From positions 62,001 to 126,000 of the forward strand of contig NZ_FNYH01000002.1 in the NCBI RefSeq assembly GCF_900108915.1: DNA of 64,000 nucleotides, read 5' to 3'. The translations under genes were made by a program, and so were the position numbers. Source of the DNA: Allopseudospirillum japonicum (GTDB taxonomy: Bacteria > Pseudomonadota > Gammaproteobacteria > Pseudomonadales > Halomonadaceae). Below are positions 1 to 9,018 of the stretch, one piece after another; position 1 is the stretch's first letter; each line of letters begins with the position of its first letter. The notes beneath the pieces were generated by a model that was not told the DNA's origin, ran no database searches, and was given only the letters and a program-made list of their open reading frames with translations.

Positions 1-393
1 CAACGTCATGCAACCACGTATGTCAAGCCAGGATTTGCATTAGTGGGAGATGCTGCTCATACGATTCATCCGCTGGCGGGGCAAGGTGTGAACTTAGGTT
101 TTAAAGATGTACACGCACTAGCAAAAATTTTGATAGAGGCTTATGAGCAGGAAATACCCTTGGGCGATATACGCATTTTGCGAAAATACTCACGCACCCG
201 TCAGCCAGATAATCTGAGCATGATGGCTTCTATGGAAGCCTTAAAACGCTTGTTTAGCGCGCGTCCTTTACCTATTTGTTGGCTACGTAATTGGGGGATG
301 CGGCGTTTGAATCAGCAAGCCTGGATTAAAAATGCCTTGATCACACATGCGCTTGGAGAAAGTTTACCTTTGGAGCATCCTTGGCGGGCTTAA
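1..393 (+). CDS. FAD-dependent ubiquinone-biosynthesis hydroxylase (UbiH/UbiF/UbiI family), C-terminal part
   Basis: The frame is open from base 1, so the gene begins outside the window; 130 codons of the C-terminal end are present. It contains GDAAHTIHPLAGQGVNLG, the ribityl/FAD-binding signature of the UbiH/COQ6 family of flavin monooxygenases, followed by the usual helical tail with a LRNWGMRRLNQ segment. Family members hydroxylate the ring of octaprenyl-phenol intermediates in ubiquinone synthesis at the inner membrane. The tail resembles UbiF/UbiI more than UbiH, but the FAD and substrate domains needed to choose are missing. It is followed by an 82-base gap and dapD on the same strand. 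Confidence 0.85.
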   Translation, partial: QRHATTYVKPGFALVGDAAHTIHPLAGQGVNLGFKDVHALAKILIEAYEQEIPLGDIRILRKYSRTRQPDNLSMMASMEALKRLFSARPLPICWLRNWGMRRLNQQAWIKNALITHALGESLPLEHPWRA

Positions 394-475
394 ACCGGTA
401 AACCATGCAAACTGGGGTAAGATTGCTTATCATAGCCACTTTCTTAATTAATGAATCGAATAGGATAATCGCGTT

Positions 476-1513
476 ATGAGTGAACGTCTGTTTGCCTGTG
501 GCTTGGGTGTGGGTACCCAAAATGCACAACCGCAATGGCTTGAAGTTTTTTATCCACAACCTTTGTTACAACCAAGTCCTGAGCTTGTGAAGGTGCTTAG
601 CGAGCATTTAGGCTATCAGGGTGGTAATCAAGCGATTAGCTTTACCCCTGCGCAAGCGCAAGCATTGGCACAAGCACTGCATGCGGCGGGTTTAACGACA
701 GATGCTACCTTAGTAGAAACACTCAGCCAAAGCCAACGCCCCTTAGTCGCGACTTTTATTGAAAGCGATCAAGCCCCTGCGAATGTGCCAGAAGTCTATC
801 TGAAGTTGCACTTAATCTCACATCGTATGGTAAAACCCCATACGCTGGACTTAAGCGGCATGTTTGGTGTCCTGCCCAATGTAGCTTGGACTAGTGAAGG
901 CGCCATTGATATTAATGAGCTTGGCGCACGTCAGCTAGCTGCACGTTTGCAAGGCCGCACTTTATCGGTCGATTGTGTGGACAAATTCCCCAAAATGACA
1001 GATTACGTGGTCCCTATGGGGGTACGTATTGCAGATACTGCGCGTGTGCGTTTAGGTGCTTATTTAGGCGAAGGCACCACGATTATGCATGAAGGTTTTG
1101 TCAACTTTAATGCAGGTACGGAAGGCCCGAATATGATTGAAGGCCGTATCTCTGCAGGTGTGACTGTGGGTGCAGGCTCTGACTTAGGTGGTGGCTGCTC
1201 CACTATGGGTACCTTGTCCGGCGGTGGCAATATCGTCATTAGCGTCGGTAAAGAGTGCTTGTTGGGTGCCAATGCAGGGATTGGTATTCCTCTTGGGGAT
1301 CGCTGTACCGTGGAAGCGGGTTTATATATTACTTCAGGTTCGAAAGTCACTGTATTAGATGATCAAGGCCAAGAAGTACAAGTGGTACGCGCACGCGAGC
1401 TTGCCGGCCAAAGTGATTTACTCTTCCGCCGAAATTCCACTAATGGGCGTTTAGAGTGTTTAACCAACCGCAGTGCAGTGGAATTAAATACGGCATTACA
1501 CGCAAATAACTAG
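476..1513 (+). CDS. dapD: 2,3,4,5-tetrahydropyridine-2,6-dicarboxylate N-succinyltransferase
   Basis: DapD transfers a succinyl group from succinyl-CoA to tetrahydrodipicolinate in the succinylase branch of lysine/meso-diaminopimelate synthesis in the cytoplasm. The 345-residue length matches the longer Pseudomonas-type DapD rather than the about 274-residue E. coli form. The C-terminal half shows the left-handed beta-helix hexapeptide repeat pattern (GAYLGEGTTIMHEGFVNFN, ISAGVTVGAGSDLGGGCS) and a conserved GANAGIGIPLGD segment. The ATG follows a weak purine-rich site. A rho-independent terminator sits directly downstream, so it probably ends its transcript. Recognition is by overall sequence pattern and is strong. 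Confidence 0.95.
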   Translation: MSERLFACGLGVGTQNAQPQWLEVFYPQPLLQPSPELVKVLSEHLGYQGGNQAISFTPAQAQALAQALHAAGLTTDATLVETLSQSQRPLVATFIESDQAPANVPEVYLKLHLISHRMVKPHTLDLSGMFGVLPNVAWTSEGAIDINELGARQLAARLQGRTLSVDCVDKFPKMTDYVVPMGVRIADTARVRLGAYLGEGTTIMHEGFVNFNAGTEGPNMIEGRISAGVTVGAGSDLGGGCSTMGTLSGGGNIVISVGKECLLGANAGIGIPLGDRCTVEAGLYITSGSKVTVLDDQGQEVQVVRARELAGQSDLLFRRNSTNGRLECLTNRSAVELNTALHANN

Positions 1514-1540
1514 CCTTTTGTCATTAACCTCAGGCTCAAT

Positions 1541-1580
1541 AAGCTACAGAGTCCATCGAGGCTTTGTAGCTTTTTTTGTT
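1541..1580 (+). terminator. Rho-independent terminator of dapD
   Basis: The arm AAGCTACA with three further bases pairs with CTTTGTAGCTT after a short loop, and the second arm runs into a T-rich tract. It lies between the dapD stop and mtnB, separating the two transcription units. Confidence 0.75.
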
Positions 1581-1612
1581 TTTTCTTTTCCGTGCTTGTG
1601 AGGTCAGAAATT

Positions 1613-2236
1613 GTGATTGATCTTCCCTTCTTTAGTCGTCAAGCGCAGGCGATTTGTGACGCAGGTCGCTTTTTATATCAACAAGGTTGGTCTCCTGCCA
1701 CGAGCAGTAATTATTCTGCACGTTTAGATAGCGAGCATTTTGCGGTGACTGTCTCTGGACGTCATAAAGGCCAACTCACACCGGCGGATGTCATGGCGGT
1801 GGATTTGCAAGGCCAGCCGGTGCAATCTGAAGCACGCCCTTCTGCAGAAACACGTTTGCATGCGGTACTTTATGAATGGCGTGATGATATTGGTGCGGTT
1901 TTGCATACGCACTCCATTGCCGGAACGGTCGTAAGCCGTTTGCAAGCGGGTGATGCACTGATTCTTGAGGATTATGAGCTGCAAAAAGCCTTTGCAGGCG
2001 TTGCCACCCACGAAGGTCAACTCTGCCTACCGATCTTTGATAATACGCAAGATATTGAGCAACTGGCTAAAGAAACTCTAAACTACCTCATGGCGCATCC
2101 AGAGACCCCAGCCTATTTAATTCGTGGGCATGGTATTTATACTTGGGGGCGCGATATGGCAGAAACCTTGCGTCATATTGAAGCATTAGAATTTTTACTT
2201 GCCTGTGAATTAGCAACCTTGAGGGCTATGTCATGA
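1613..2236 (+). CDS. mtnB: Methylthioribulose-1-phosphate dehydratase
   Basis: MtnB dehydrates 5-methylthioribulose-1-phosphate to a diketo phosphate in the methionine salvage pathway. It is a class II aldolase/adducin-fold zinc enzyme. The sequence has the MtnB hallmark GWSPATSSNYSAR near the N-terminus, the zinc pair HTHS (about residues 98 and 100) and a later RGHGIYTWG. The frame opens earlier with GTG codons at 1592 and 1598, but a TGAGG Shine-Dalgarno at 1599-1603 fits the GTG at 1613, giving 207 residues and the family's usual N-terminus. Its stop overlaps mtnD by four bases, so the two are translationally coupled. No mtnA or mtnC is next to it. Confidence 0.93.
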   Translation: MIDLPFFSRQAQAICDAGRFLYQQGWSPATSSNYSARLDSEHFAVTVSGRHKGQLTPADVMAVDLQGQPVQSEARPSAETRLHAVLYEWRDDIGAVLHTHSIAGTVVSRLQAGDALILEDYELQKAFAGVATHEGQLCLPIFDNTQDIEQLAKETLNYLMAHPETPAYLIRGHGIYTWGRDMAETLRHIEALEFLLACELATLRAMS

Positions 2237-2808
2237 GTTTTTTAACTGTGTATGCAGATCACGCCGATTATCAACAAGAGGCTCCCTTAGTGGATACTCA
2301 GGATGCAAGCGCCATTCAAGCTTATCTTGCAGAACACGGCATTGATTTTACCCGTTGGCAAGCCAGTCAGCCGGTACATGCCGATGCGACACAAGCTGAG
2401 ATTTTGGCCGCCTATGATCAAGAAGTGCAAGCGCTCAAGCAAGCTCAGGGGTTTACTACGGCGGATGTTATTCACCTTACCTCGGCGCACCCAGAAAAAC
2501 AGGCCTTACGGCAGAAATTTTTGGCAGAGCATATCCATAGTGAAGATGAAGTCCGCTTTTTTGTAAGCGGGCGTGGTCTTTTTTGTTTGCATTTGGAAGG
2601 CAAGGTAGCTTTGGTCGGTTGTGAACGCCATGACCTTATCTCAGTCCCTGCAAGCGCCAAACACTGGTTTGATATGGGTGCCGAGCCGGAATTTACCTGT
2701 GTGCGTTTATTTACCAATCCAGAAGGCTGGGTTGCACAATTTACTGGCGATAAGATCGCGGAAAAATTCCCACGCTTTGAGCAAGTTGCCGCTAAATTTG
2801 CCAGTTGA
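2233..2808 (+). CDS. mtnD: Acireductone dioxygenase (Fe or Ni dependent)
   Basis: MtnD cleaves the acireductone of the methionine salvage pathway to the ketoacid precursor of methionine plus formate (iron form), or by an off-pathway route (nickel form). It is a cupin of 191 residues. The metal ligands are visible as HIHSEDE (H100, H102, E106) and H144 in AKHWFDMG, matching the Klebsiella enzyme's ligand spacing. The ATG overlaps the end of mtnB by four bases. The usual third partner, the enolase-phosphatase mtnC, does not follow; instead a convergent class II aldolase-like gene begins four bases after the stop. Confidence 0.95.
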   Translation: MSFLTVYADHADYQQEAPLVDTQDASAIQAYLAEHGIDFTRWQASQPVHADATQAEILAAYDQEVQALKQAQGFTTADVIHLTSAHPEKQALRQKFLAEHIHSEDEVRFFVSGRGLFCLHLEGKVALVGCERHDLISVPASAKHWFDMGAEPEFTCVRLFTNPEGWVAQFTGDKIAEKFPRFEQVAAKFAS

Positions 2809-2812
2809 TTGA

Positions 2813-3427
2813 TTAAGTTAAAGAAGCTAGTCGCTGCTGCGCCCATTGGAGTTCTAGACTAGCTTCGATTAAATCCGCTCCCCAAGTCAGGATGCCATCT
2901 GTATGGCCATTCATTATAATGAGGCGTTCCCCTTGGGTTACATAGGCACCAATGGCTTGTGCCATAGCAGGTGTACCATAACCAATACTGGCGCAGGTTT
3001 GTGGATATAAAAGCTGATGGCGTGCTTGCCAAAGTTGCGGAGCATGGACATGGATCACAGCTTGTGCCAAGGGTTGCGCTTGGTACACGGCAGCATGGGT
3101 TAAGGCTTCGGAAGAAGGGGCTAATTGACCCCGTGCGCGCACAAAATTATGTGCTGGATCGGCTTCCACGACCTCACTCACTTCTGCAGCACTTAGGTAG
3201 GCCAAAGCACCTGTTTGGCTGGCACTAATTAAAAAACCCTCTGGGGTACGTACACTTAAATTGCCAAAACCTAGACCTTGATAGCGTTGCGCATCTTGCC
3301 CAAGCCAAGCACGCATTTTTAACCAAGCGCGCCATTGATTGAGGGATTTTAGAACACTAGCATCTAGCTGAAGTTTTCGTGTTTCTAGCTGAATTTGATA
3401 CTGAATCACGCCTTCACGTTCGTGCAT
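2813..3427 (-). CDS. Class II aldolase/adducin-family protein
   Basis: A 204-residue class II aldolase-fold protein. It has the features of a working zinc site: GFGNLSVR in the phosphate-binding region, PSSEALTH with E107, HVH at 126-128 and a third histidine H175 in NGHTDG. Relatives include fuculose-phosphate aldolase, ribulose-phosphate epimerase AraD and MtnB, so the substrate cannot be named. The start is supported by a GAGGGATGGAAG site directly ahead of the ATG. It lies 26 bases after hemE on the same strand, so both are probably co-transcribed, and converges on mtnD with only four bases between stops. It is not a close copy of the neighbouring mtnB. Confidence 0.8.
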   Translation of the reverse strand: MHEREGVIQYQIQLETRKLQLDASVLKSLNQWRAWLKMRAWLGQDAQRYQGLGFGNLSVRTPEGFLISASQTGALAYLSAAEVSEVVEADPAHNFVRARGQLAPSSEALTHAAVYQAQPLAQAVIHVHAPQLWQARHQLLYPQTCASIGYGTPAMAQAIGAYVTQGERLIIMNGHTDGILTWGADLIEASLELQWAQQRLASLT

Positions 3428-3453
3428 CTTCCATCCCTCACATCAATCAAGCG

Positions 3454-4536
3454 TTATTTATGGTAAGCAGGGCTAAGCTCATGCACCGCTTGGACAAAGG
3501 CTTTGGCATGTTCTGGATCGGCATATTGAGAGATTCCATGCCCTAAATTGAAGATATGGCCATCGCCTGTACCGAAAGAATCGAGAATTCGTGCCACTTC
3601 TGCACGTATGCTTGCTGGTGAGCCAAACAAGGCAGAAGGATCCATATTCCCTTGCAAAGCGACTCTGTGACCAACGCGCTGGCGTGCGGCACCGATTTCA
3701 TAGGTCCAATCAAGACCGAGCGCATCGGCACCCGTTGCTGCCATAGACTCGAGCCACTGGGCACCATTTTTCGTAAAGAGGATGACAGGAATTTTACGTC
3801 CTTGATGCTCACGAATAAGACCGTGGACAATTTGTTCCATATAGCGCAGGGAAAACTCTAAATAAGCCGGTGTGGATAAGACGCCACCCCAAGTATCAAA
3901 GATTTGCACCGCTTGCGCACCAGCGCGGATTTGTGCGTTTAAATACTCAGTGACTGTGTGTGCTAACTTATCTAACAAGAGGTGCAAGGCTTCTGCATTA
4001 GCGTACAGCATAGATTTAATATGCCGAAAATCCTTGCTAGAACCCCCCTCGACCATATAAGTCGCTAAAGTCCAAGGACTACCGGAAAAACCAATCAAGG
4101 GCACACGCCCATTCAGCGCATGACGAATCCGTGTGACCGCACGCATCACATAATCTAGATCACGTTCGACATCCGGCACCGGCAAGGCTTCTACATCTGC
4201 TAAGGTGCGTACCACTTTACGAAATTTAGGCCCTTCGCCGGTTTCAAAGTAGAGGCCCAAATCCATGGCATCGGGTACGGTCAGAATATCTGAAAATAAG
4301 ATGGCAGCGTCTAAAGGAAAGCGCTCTAAAGGTTGTAAAGTAACCTCACAAGCAAAATCTTGGTTACGGCATAAATCCATAAAAGAACCCGCATCTGCAC
4401 GGGTGGCTCGATATTCTGGTAAGTAGCGCCCTGCTTGGCGCATCATCCATACAGGGGTGATATCGACAGGTTGGCGCTGCAGTGCACGTAAGAAACGATC
4501 ATTGCGCAACTCAGGAAAAACAGGCGTCTCAGACAT
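3454..4536 (-). CDS. hemE: Uroporphyrinogen III decarboxylase
   Basis: HemE removes four carboxyl groups from uroporphyrinogen III to give coproporphyrinogen III in haem synthesis. The 360-residue protein begins with the family pattern [14 protein letters not shown] and [16 protein letters not shown], which holds the conserved arginines that bind the substrate carboxylates, and has [17 protein letters not shown] and the C-terminal FNLGHGI. Length matches the family. Transcription is divergent from ribA across about 240 bases; the class II aldolase-like gene follows in the same direction. Confidence 0.96.
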   Translation of the reverse strand: MSETPVFPELRNDRFLRALQRQPVDITPVWMMRQAGRYLPEYRATRADAGSFMDLCRNQDFACEVTLQPLERFPLDAAILFSDILTVPDAMDLGLYFETGEGPKFRKVVRTLADVEALPVPDVERDLDYVMRAVTRIRHALNGRVPLIGFSGSPWTLATYMVEGGSSKDFRHIKSMLYANAEALHLLLDKLAHTVTEYLNAQIRAGAQAVQIFDTWGGVLSTPAYLEFSLRYMEQIVHGLIREHQGRKIPVILFTKNGAQWLESMAATGADALGLDWTYEIGAARQRVGHRVALQGNMDPSALFGSPASIRAEVARILDSFGTGDGHIFNLGHGISQYADPEHAKAFVQAVHELSPAYHK

Positions 4537-4773
4537 AAATAAGTACTCAATTCAGGCAAATAAACTAGCATCTAGTGTACCCTAGTTTGCATGGAAATTC
4601 TTAATTTGGGGCAGGCTCGATGAGATAATTCAGGTACAATTTGCTTCTAGTGATGGGCAAATATATATTTTACCATATTTGTTATATTATAACATTTACA
4701 TTAGAGTAAGCGCCCACAGTCTTTGGATGACTGATTTTCATTTTACCTTTTGCCGCAACGAGGCTCGAAATTC

Positions 4774-5424
4774 GTGACTGTACACTTTGTTGCTTCTGCT
4801 CAATTACCGACCCCTTGGGCCACTTTTCAAATGCACGGTTTTGAAGATCCGGCAACGGGCAAAGAACACCTTGCCTTAACACTGGGTGATCTTCAGCAAG
4901 CAGAACCTGTATTGATGCGTGTGCATTCTGAGTGTCTTACAGGAGACGCTTTATTTTCTATGCGCTGTGATTGCGGTTATCAACTGCAAGAAGCCTTACG
5001 TCAAATCGCGCAAGCTGGACGCGGGGTGCTGTTGTACTTACGCCAAGAAGGCCGCGGGATAGGGTTATTAAATAAAATCCGTGCTTATCATTTGCAAGAT
5101 GCAGGTGCAGATACAGTTGAAGCGAATGAGCATTTAGGTTTTGGTGCGGACATGCGTGAATACAGTATGTTGCAACCTATGCTGGCACATTTAGGTGTGA
5201 AGGAAGTGCGCTTGTTAACCAATAACCCTCGTAAACTGGATGCCTTAAGCCGTTATGGGGTACAAGTAGTGGAGCGTTTACCTTTAACTACAGGTCTGAA
5301 TCCACATAATCACAACTATTTAAGTACCAAAGCAAGTAAACTCGGGCATATGATGTCCACTGCAGATTTTACGCCAGTGCAGGGTTTCTCTTTGGCAACA
5401 CCAGCACCTAAAACAGCGGATTAA
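4774..5424 (+). CDS. ribA: GTP cyclohydrolase II
   Basis: RibA opens the imidazole ring of GTP and releases formate and pyrophosphate, the first committed step of riboflavin synthesis. Zinc ligands are visible in [17 protein letters not shown], followed by [16 protein letters not shown] and TNNPRK. The frame extends to a TTG at 4750, but the GTG at 4774 is preferred: it has a GAGG site ten bases ahead and gives [15 protein letters not shown], aligned without a gap to the E. coli start. This yields 216 residues. It is the stand-alone enzyme, not the RibBA fusion. I see no FMN riboswitch in the upstream gap. Confidence 0.94.
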   Translation: MTVHFVASAQLPTPWATFQMHGFEDPATGKEHLALTLGDLQQAEPVLMRVHSECLTGDALFSMRCDCGYQLQEALRQIAQAGRGVLLYLRQEGRGIGLLNKIRAYHLQDAGADTVEANEHLGFGADMREYSMLQPMLAHLGVKEVRLLTNNPRKLDALSRYGVQVVERLPLTTGLNPHNHNYLSTKASKLGHMMSTADFTPVQGFSLATPAPKTAD

Positions 5425-5471
5425 TACTGGGGTGTTTATTGGATCCTTGGGGTTGTACATTGAAAACACCA

Positions 5472-5507
5472 AGAAAAAAGCGGCGCTGAGGCCGCTTTTT
5501 CTTTTTA
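5472..5507. terminator. Bidirectional rho-independent terminator between ribA and fba
   Basis: An AAAAAGCGGC/GCCGCTTTTT hairpin with a six-base loop has an A-run on the left and a T-run on the right, so it can end both ribA (plus) and the epd-pgk-fba transcript (minus). The two genes converge here. Confidence 0.85.
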
Positions 5508-5528
5508 TTGAGAGTTTCGCTAAGGAGT

Positions 5529-6575
5529 TTATAAACCTTGCGCGTAACGCTCGGCCATGTGCTCTAGACTGATCGTTTTGATTTTACTGGCTTGTCCTGC
5601 GGTGCCAAAAGCTTCATAACGTGCAATACAAATTTCTGTCATGGCTTGGCTGGCGACAGCTAAATATTTACGCGGATCAAATTCAGCAGGGTGTTGAGCC
5701 AAGAAACGACGGATAGCACCGGTTGAAGCTAAACGCAAATCTGTGTCGATATTCACTTTGCGCACACCATGCTTAATCCCTTCAACAATTTCCTCGACTG
5801 GGACACCGTAAGTTTCTGGGATTTGGCCGCCAAACTCGTTAATCACCGCAAGCCATTCTTGGGGCACGGAAGAAGAGCCGTGCATGACGAGGTGAGTTTG
5901 TGGAATACGTGCATGAATGGCTTTAATACGCTCAATAGCGAGAATATCGCCTGTTGGTGGACGAGTAAATTTATAGGCGCCATGGCTGGTTCCTATGGCG
6001 ATGGCAAGCGCATCCACGCCGGTTTCTTGGACAAACTGGGCGGCTTCTTCTGGATCTGTAAGCATTTGGCTATGCTCTAAGGTACCTTCGGCCCCTATGC
6101 CATCTTCTTCGCCGGCTTGTCCCGTTTCTAGGCTGCCTAAACAACCGAGTTCTCCTTCAACGGAGACGCCACAAGCATGAGCCATAGCGACCGTCTCTTG
6201 GGTGACTTTCACGTTATAGTCCCAAGAGGCAGGTGTTTTGCCGTCTTCCATCAAGGAACCGTCCATCATTACGGAAGAAAAACCAAGTTGAATAGAACGT
6301 TGGCAAACTGCAGGGGATGTTCCATGATCTTGGTGCATACACACAGGAATGTGCGGGAATTCTTCTATCGCGGCTAAAATCAAATGACGTAAGAAAGGCG
6401 CCCCTGCGTATTTGCGTGCCCCTGCAGACGCTTGCACGATGACAGGCGAATCTGTTTTATCCGCAGCCTGCATGATGGCACGCATTTGCTCAAGGTTATT
6501 CACGTTGAATGCGGGTACCCCATAGCCATATTCTGCAGCGTGGTCGAGCATTTGGCGTAAGCTAATCAAGGCCAT
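5529..6575 (-). CDS. fba: Class II fructose-1,6-bisphosphate aldolase
   Basis: Fba interconverts fructose-1,6-bisphosphate and the triose phosphates in glycolysis and gluconeogenesis. The 348-residue protein has the zinc-enzyme patterns [11 protein letters not shown] at the N-terminus, CMHQDHG with the catalytic aspartate and a zinc histidine, [20 protein letters not shown] and [10 protein letters not shown], then [11 protein letters not shown]. This is the Calvin-cycle-like (CbbA) subtype common in Pseudomonas. A GGATCC site six bases ahead supports the ATG. It is the last gene of the epd-pgk-fba run and is followed by a strong terminator. Confidence 0.95.
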   Translation of the reverse strand: MALISLRQMLDHAAEYGYGVPAFNVNNLEQMRAIMQAADKTDSPVIVQASAGARKYAGAPFLRHLILAAIEEFPHIPVCMHQDHGTSPAVCQRSIQLGFSSVMMDGSLMEDGKTPASWDYNVKVTQETVAMAHACGVSVEGELGCLGSLETGQAGEEDGIGAEGTLEHSQMLTDPEEAAQFVQETGVDALAIAIGTSHGAYKFTRPPTGDILAIERIKAIHARIPQTHLVMHGSSSVPQEWLAVINEFGGQIPETYGVPVEEIVEGIKHGVRKVNIDTDLRLASTGAIRRFLAQHPAEFDPRKYLAVASQAMTEICIARYEAFGTAGQASKIKTISLEHMAERYAQGL

Positions 6576-6628
6576 AATGGATCCTTTTTGATCAATGAAG
6601 GTAAAAAATAGATGAAAGCATACTCATC

Positions 6629-7804
6629 CTAGCGGGCTTTGGCCGCTGCGGCTTTTTGTAACGCAACAACCGCAGGTAAAGCTTTGCCTTCGACATACTC
6701 AAGGAAAGCACCACCACCGGTAGAAATATAAGAAACTTGGTCGGCAATTTGGTACTTATCAATTGCTGCTAAGGTGTCGCCACCACCAGCAATAGAAAAG
6801 GCTTGGCTTTTTGCAATCGCTTGCGCAATCACTTGGGTGCCTTGGCCAAATTGATCAAACTCAAATACACCCACAGGGCCATTCCATAAAATTGTACCGG
6901 CAGCTTGCAGATGCTGCGCAAGCGCCTGTGCTGAATCTGGGCCAATATCCAAAATCATCTCGTCTTCGGCGACTTCACTGACAGGCTTTAAGATGGCTTG
7001 TGCATCGGCAGCAAAGCTTTTGGCAACCACGACATCTGTAGGTAAAGGAATATGCACTTTTTCCATCAAGGTTTTGGCTTGCTCAACCAAATCTGCCTCA
7101 TATAAGGATTGGCCCACCGCATAACCTGCCGCCGCAAGGAAGGTATTGGCAATGCCACCGCCAACAATCAGTTGATCACATTTTTCTGAAAGGGCGTTTA
7201 ACACCTCTAATTTGGTAGAGACTTTGGAGCCACCTACAATGGCGAGCATAGGTGCTTTCGGATGGGCAAGGGCCTGTTCTAGGGCTTCTAATTCCGCTGC
7301 AAGCAAGGGGCCAGCACAAGCACAAGGGGCATATTCAGCAACGCCGTGGGTTGAGGCTTGAGCTCTGTGTGCGGTGCCGAACGCATCCATGACAAACACA
7401 TCACACAAGGCGGCATATTGACGAGCAAGTTCAGGATGGTCTTTCTTTTCACCTGCATTAAAGCGTACATTTTCCAGTAATACGACTTGGCCTGGGGCAA
7501 CCTCTGGCGCTTGTTGTAGATAATCCTTAATTAAAGGCACGGGTTGGCCCAGTAATTCGCTAAGATGCGCCGCCACAGGTGCTAGTGAACTGGCTTCATC
7601 ATAGACCCCTTCTTCGGGGCGTCCTAAGTGAGACATTAATAAAACACGCGCACCCGCAGCGACAGCAGCTTGAATGGTGGGCAAGCTGGCGCGAATCCGT
7701 GCGTCTGAGCTGACACGGCCTTCTTTGATTGGCACGTTGAGATCTTCACGAATGAGTACACGTTGATTGTTGAGGTCTAACTCAGTCATTTTAATCACAG
7801 ACAT
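6629..7804 (-). CDS. pgk: Phosphoglycerate kinase
   Basis: Pgk makes ATP and 3-phosphoglycerate from 1,3-bisphosphoglycerate. The protein has REDLNVP and LMSHLGRP at the substrate site, [28 protein letters not shown] and the nucleotide-binding GGGDTLAAI near the end. The frame opens with a TTG at 7813, but the ATG at 7804 has an AGAGGA site nine bases ahead and gives the typical 391-residue length (MSVIKMTEL). It lies between epd and fba with gaps of about 50 bases and no terminator, so the three are one operon. Confidence 0.95.
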   Translation of the reverse strand: MSVIKMTELDLNNQRVLIREDLNVPIKEGRVSSDARIRASLPTIQAAVAAGARVLLMSHLGRPEEGVYDEASSLAPVAAHLSELLGQPVPLIKDYLQQAPEVAPGQVVLLENVRFNAGEKKDHPELARQYAALCDVFVMDAFGTAHRAQASTHGVAEYAPCACAGPLLAAELEALEQALAHPKAPMLAIVGGSKVSTKLEVLNALSEKCDQLIVGGGIANTFLAAAGYAVGQSLYEADLVEQAKTLMEKVHIPLPTDVVVAKSFAADAQAILKPVSEVAEDEMILDIGPDSAQALAQHLQAAGTILWNGPVGVFEFDQFGQGTQVIAQAIAKSQAFSIAGGGDTLAAIDKYQIADQVSYISTGGGAFLEYVEGKALPAVVALQKAAAAKAR

Positions 7805-7857
7805 TGCAGGCAATCCTCTATTGAGTTGAATTTTTTAAATGAATCAGTGATTGATTT

Positions 7858-8901
7858 CTAATCCGTATTTTGATCTAGCTGTAACCAATGCAAAGCGACA
7901 TCAAGCATACGATTGGCAAAGCCCCATTCGTTATCAAACCAGCACCAAAGTTTCACTAAGTGTGATCCGGCCACTCGGGTTTGTGTCGCATCAATAATCA
8001 CCGAGCGTGGATCATGGTTAAAATCGACAGAGGCATGGACTTCCTCGCTATAGCCTGCAATGCCTGCAAGCTCGTTTTCACTGGCGGCTTTTAATAAGGC
8101 ATTGATTTCTTGCGCGCATGTTGCTTGTTGAACTTGGATGACTAAATCCAAAGCAGAGACATTAATCGTTGGTACGCGCACATGGAGAGATTGGATACGA
8201 TCTTTTAAATGGGGCAGTAAGCGCTCAATACCCCGAGGCAAGCCGGTGTCAACCGGAATAATCGAATGCATCGCCGAGCGTGTTAGCCGCAGATCCGTTT
8301 GATGATACGCATCAATCACCGGCTGATCATTCATGGCTGAATGAATCGTGGTCGTGGTGCCATAGGCAATACCAAGGTGTTCATCGAGGAGTTTTAAGAT
8401 AGGCACCACGCAATTTGTGGTGCAGGATGCAGCAGAAACAACCGTATGCTGGCTACGTAGTTCGCGGTGATTGACACCATACACAATGGTCGCATCCACA
8501 TTGGGTTCAGCAGGTTGTGAAAATAGCAAACGCCGCGCGCCAGCTTCTAAATGCACCTGTGCGGTGGCCTTGTCTTTAAAACTGCCGGAACATTCCAACA
8601 CTAAATCAATGCCTAAATCATCCCAAGGTAAATCCTTAGGTTGGGCATGATTGAGTAGCATAATGGGGTAATCATCAATTAAAAGGCGCTGGGCTTCATG
8701 GCGCACTTGACCGGGAAAACGTCCATGCGTGGTGTCATAACGCGTGAGATAAGCGATGGTTTCACTATCGGATAGCTCATTTAAGGCCACAATCTGCAAA
8801 GCTTGCGCATCACGGCGTTCATAACAAGCACGTAATACGCATTGGCCAATACGTCCATAGCCATTAATGGCAATACGATAAGTTTGCGGGCTTGATCCCA
8901 C
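7858..8901 (-). CDS. epd: Erythrose-4-phosphate dehydrogenase-type member of the GAPDH family
   Basis: A 347-residue GAPDH-family enzyme. NAD-binding INGYGRIG, catalytic SAASCTTNCVVP, and the C-terminal WFDNEWGFANRMLD are present. The stretches TTIHSAMNDQPVIDAYH, SIIPVDTGLPRGIERLLP and SVDFNHDPRS follow E. coli Epd rather than GapA, so I call Epd, which makes 4-phosphoerythronate for pyridoxal-phosphate synthesis. Context (tkt, pgk, fba) is that of the enteric and pseudomonad epd cluster. The start is a GTG with AAGGAG seven bases ahead. Glyceraldehyde-3-phosphate activity cannot be excluded from sequence alone. Confidence 0.85.
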   Translation of the reverse strand: MGSSPQTYRIAINGYGRIGQCVLRACYERRDAQALQIVALNELSDSETIAYLTRYDTTHGRFPGQVRHEAQRLLIDDYPIMLLNHAQPKDLPWDDLGIDLVLECSGSFKDKATAQVHLEAGARRLLFSQPAEPNVDATIVYGVNHRELRSQHTVVSAASCTTNCVVPILKLLDEHLGIAYGTTTTIHSAMNDQPVIDAYHQTDLRLTRSAMHSIIPVDTGLPRGIERLLPHLKDRIQSLHVRVPTINVSALDLVIQVQQATCAQEINALLKAASENELAGIAGYSEEVHASVDFNHDPRSVIIDATQTRVAGSHLVKLWCWFDNEWGFANRMLDVALHWLQLDQNTD

Positions 8902-8962
8902 TGGGGTTCTCCTTGGGTCGATAAAAGCTCAGGCTTGCCGAGTTTGTATCGTCAAGCAATAC

Positions 8963-8996
8963 AGAAAAAACAGGCCCCTATGATTAGGCGCCTGTG
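8963..8996 (-). terminator. Rho-independent terminator after tkt
   Basis: Read on the minus strand, an ACAGGCGCCTA arm pairs with TAGGGGCCTGT and is followed by a run of six T residues. It sits between the tkt stop and the epd start, so tkt is at least partly transcribed apart from epd-pgk-fba. Confidence 0.8.
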
Positions 8997-9018
8997 ACCT
9001 CAGTAAAGACGAAGGTGA

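Noticed and set aside
4537-4773. FMN riboswitch or other structured leader ahead of ribA
   Set aside because: No conserved FMN-element blocks or paired arms were seen; stand-alone ribA genes usually lack it.
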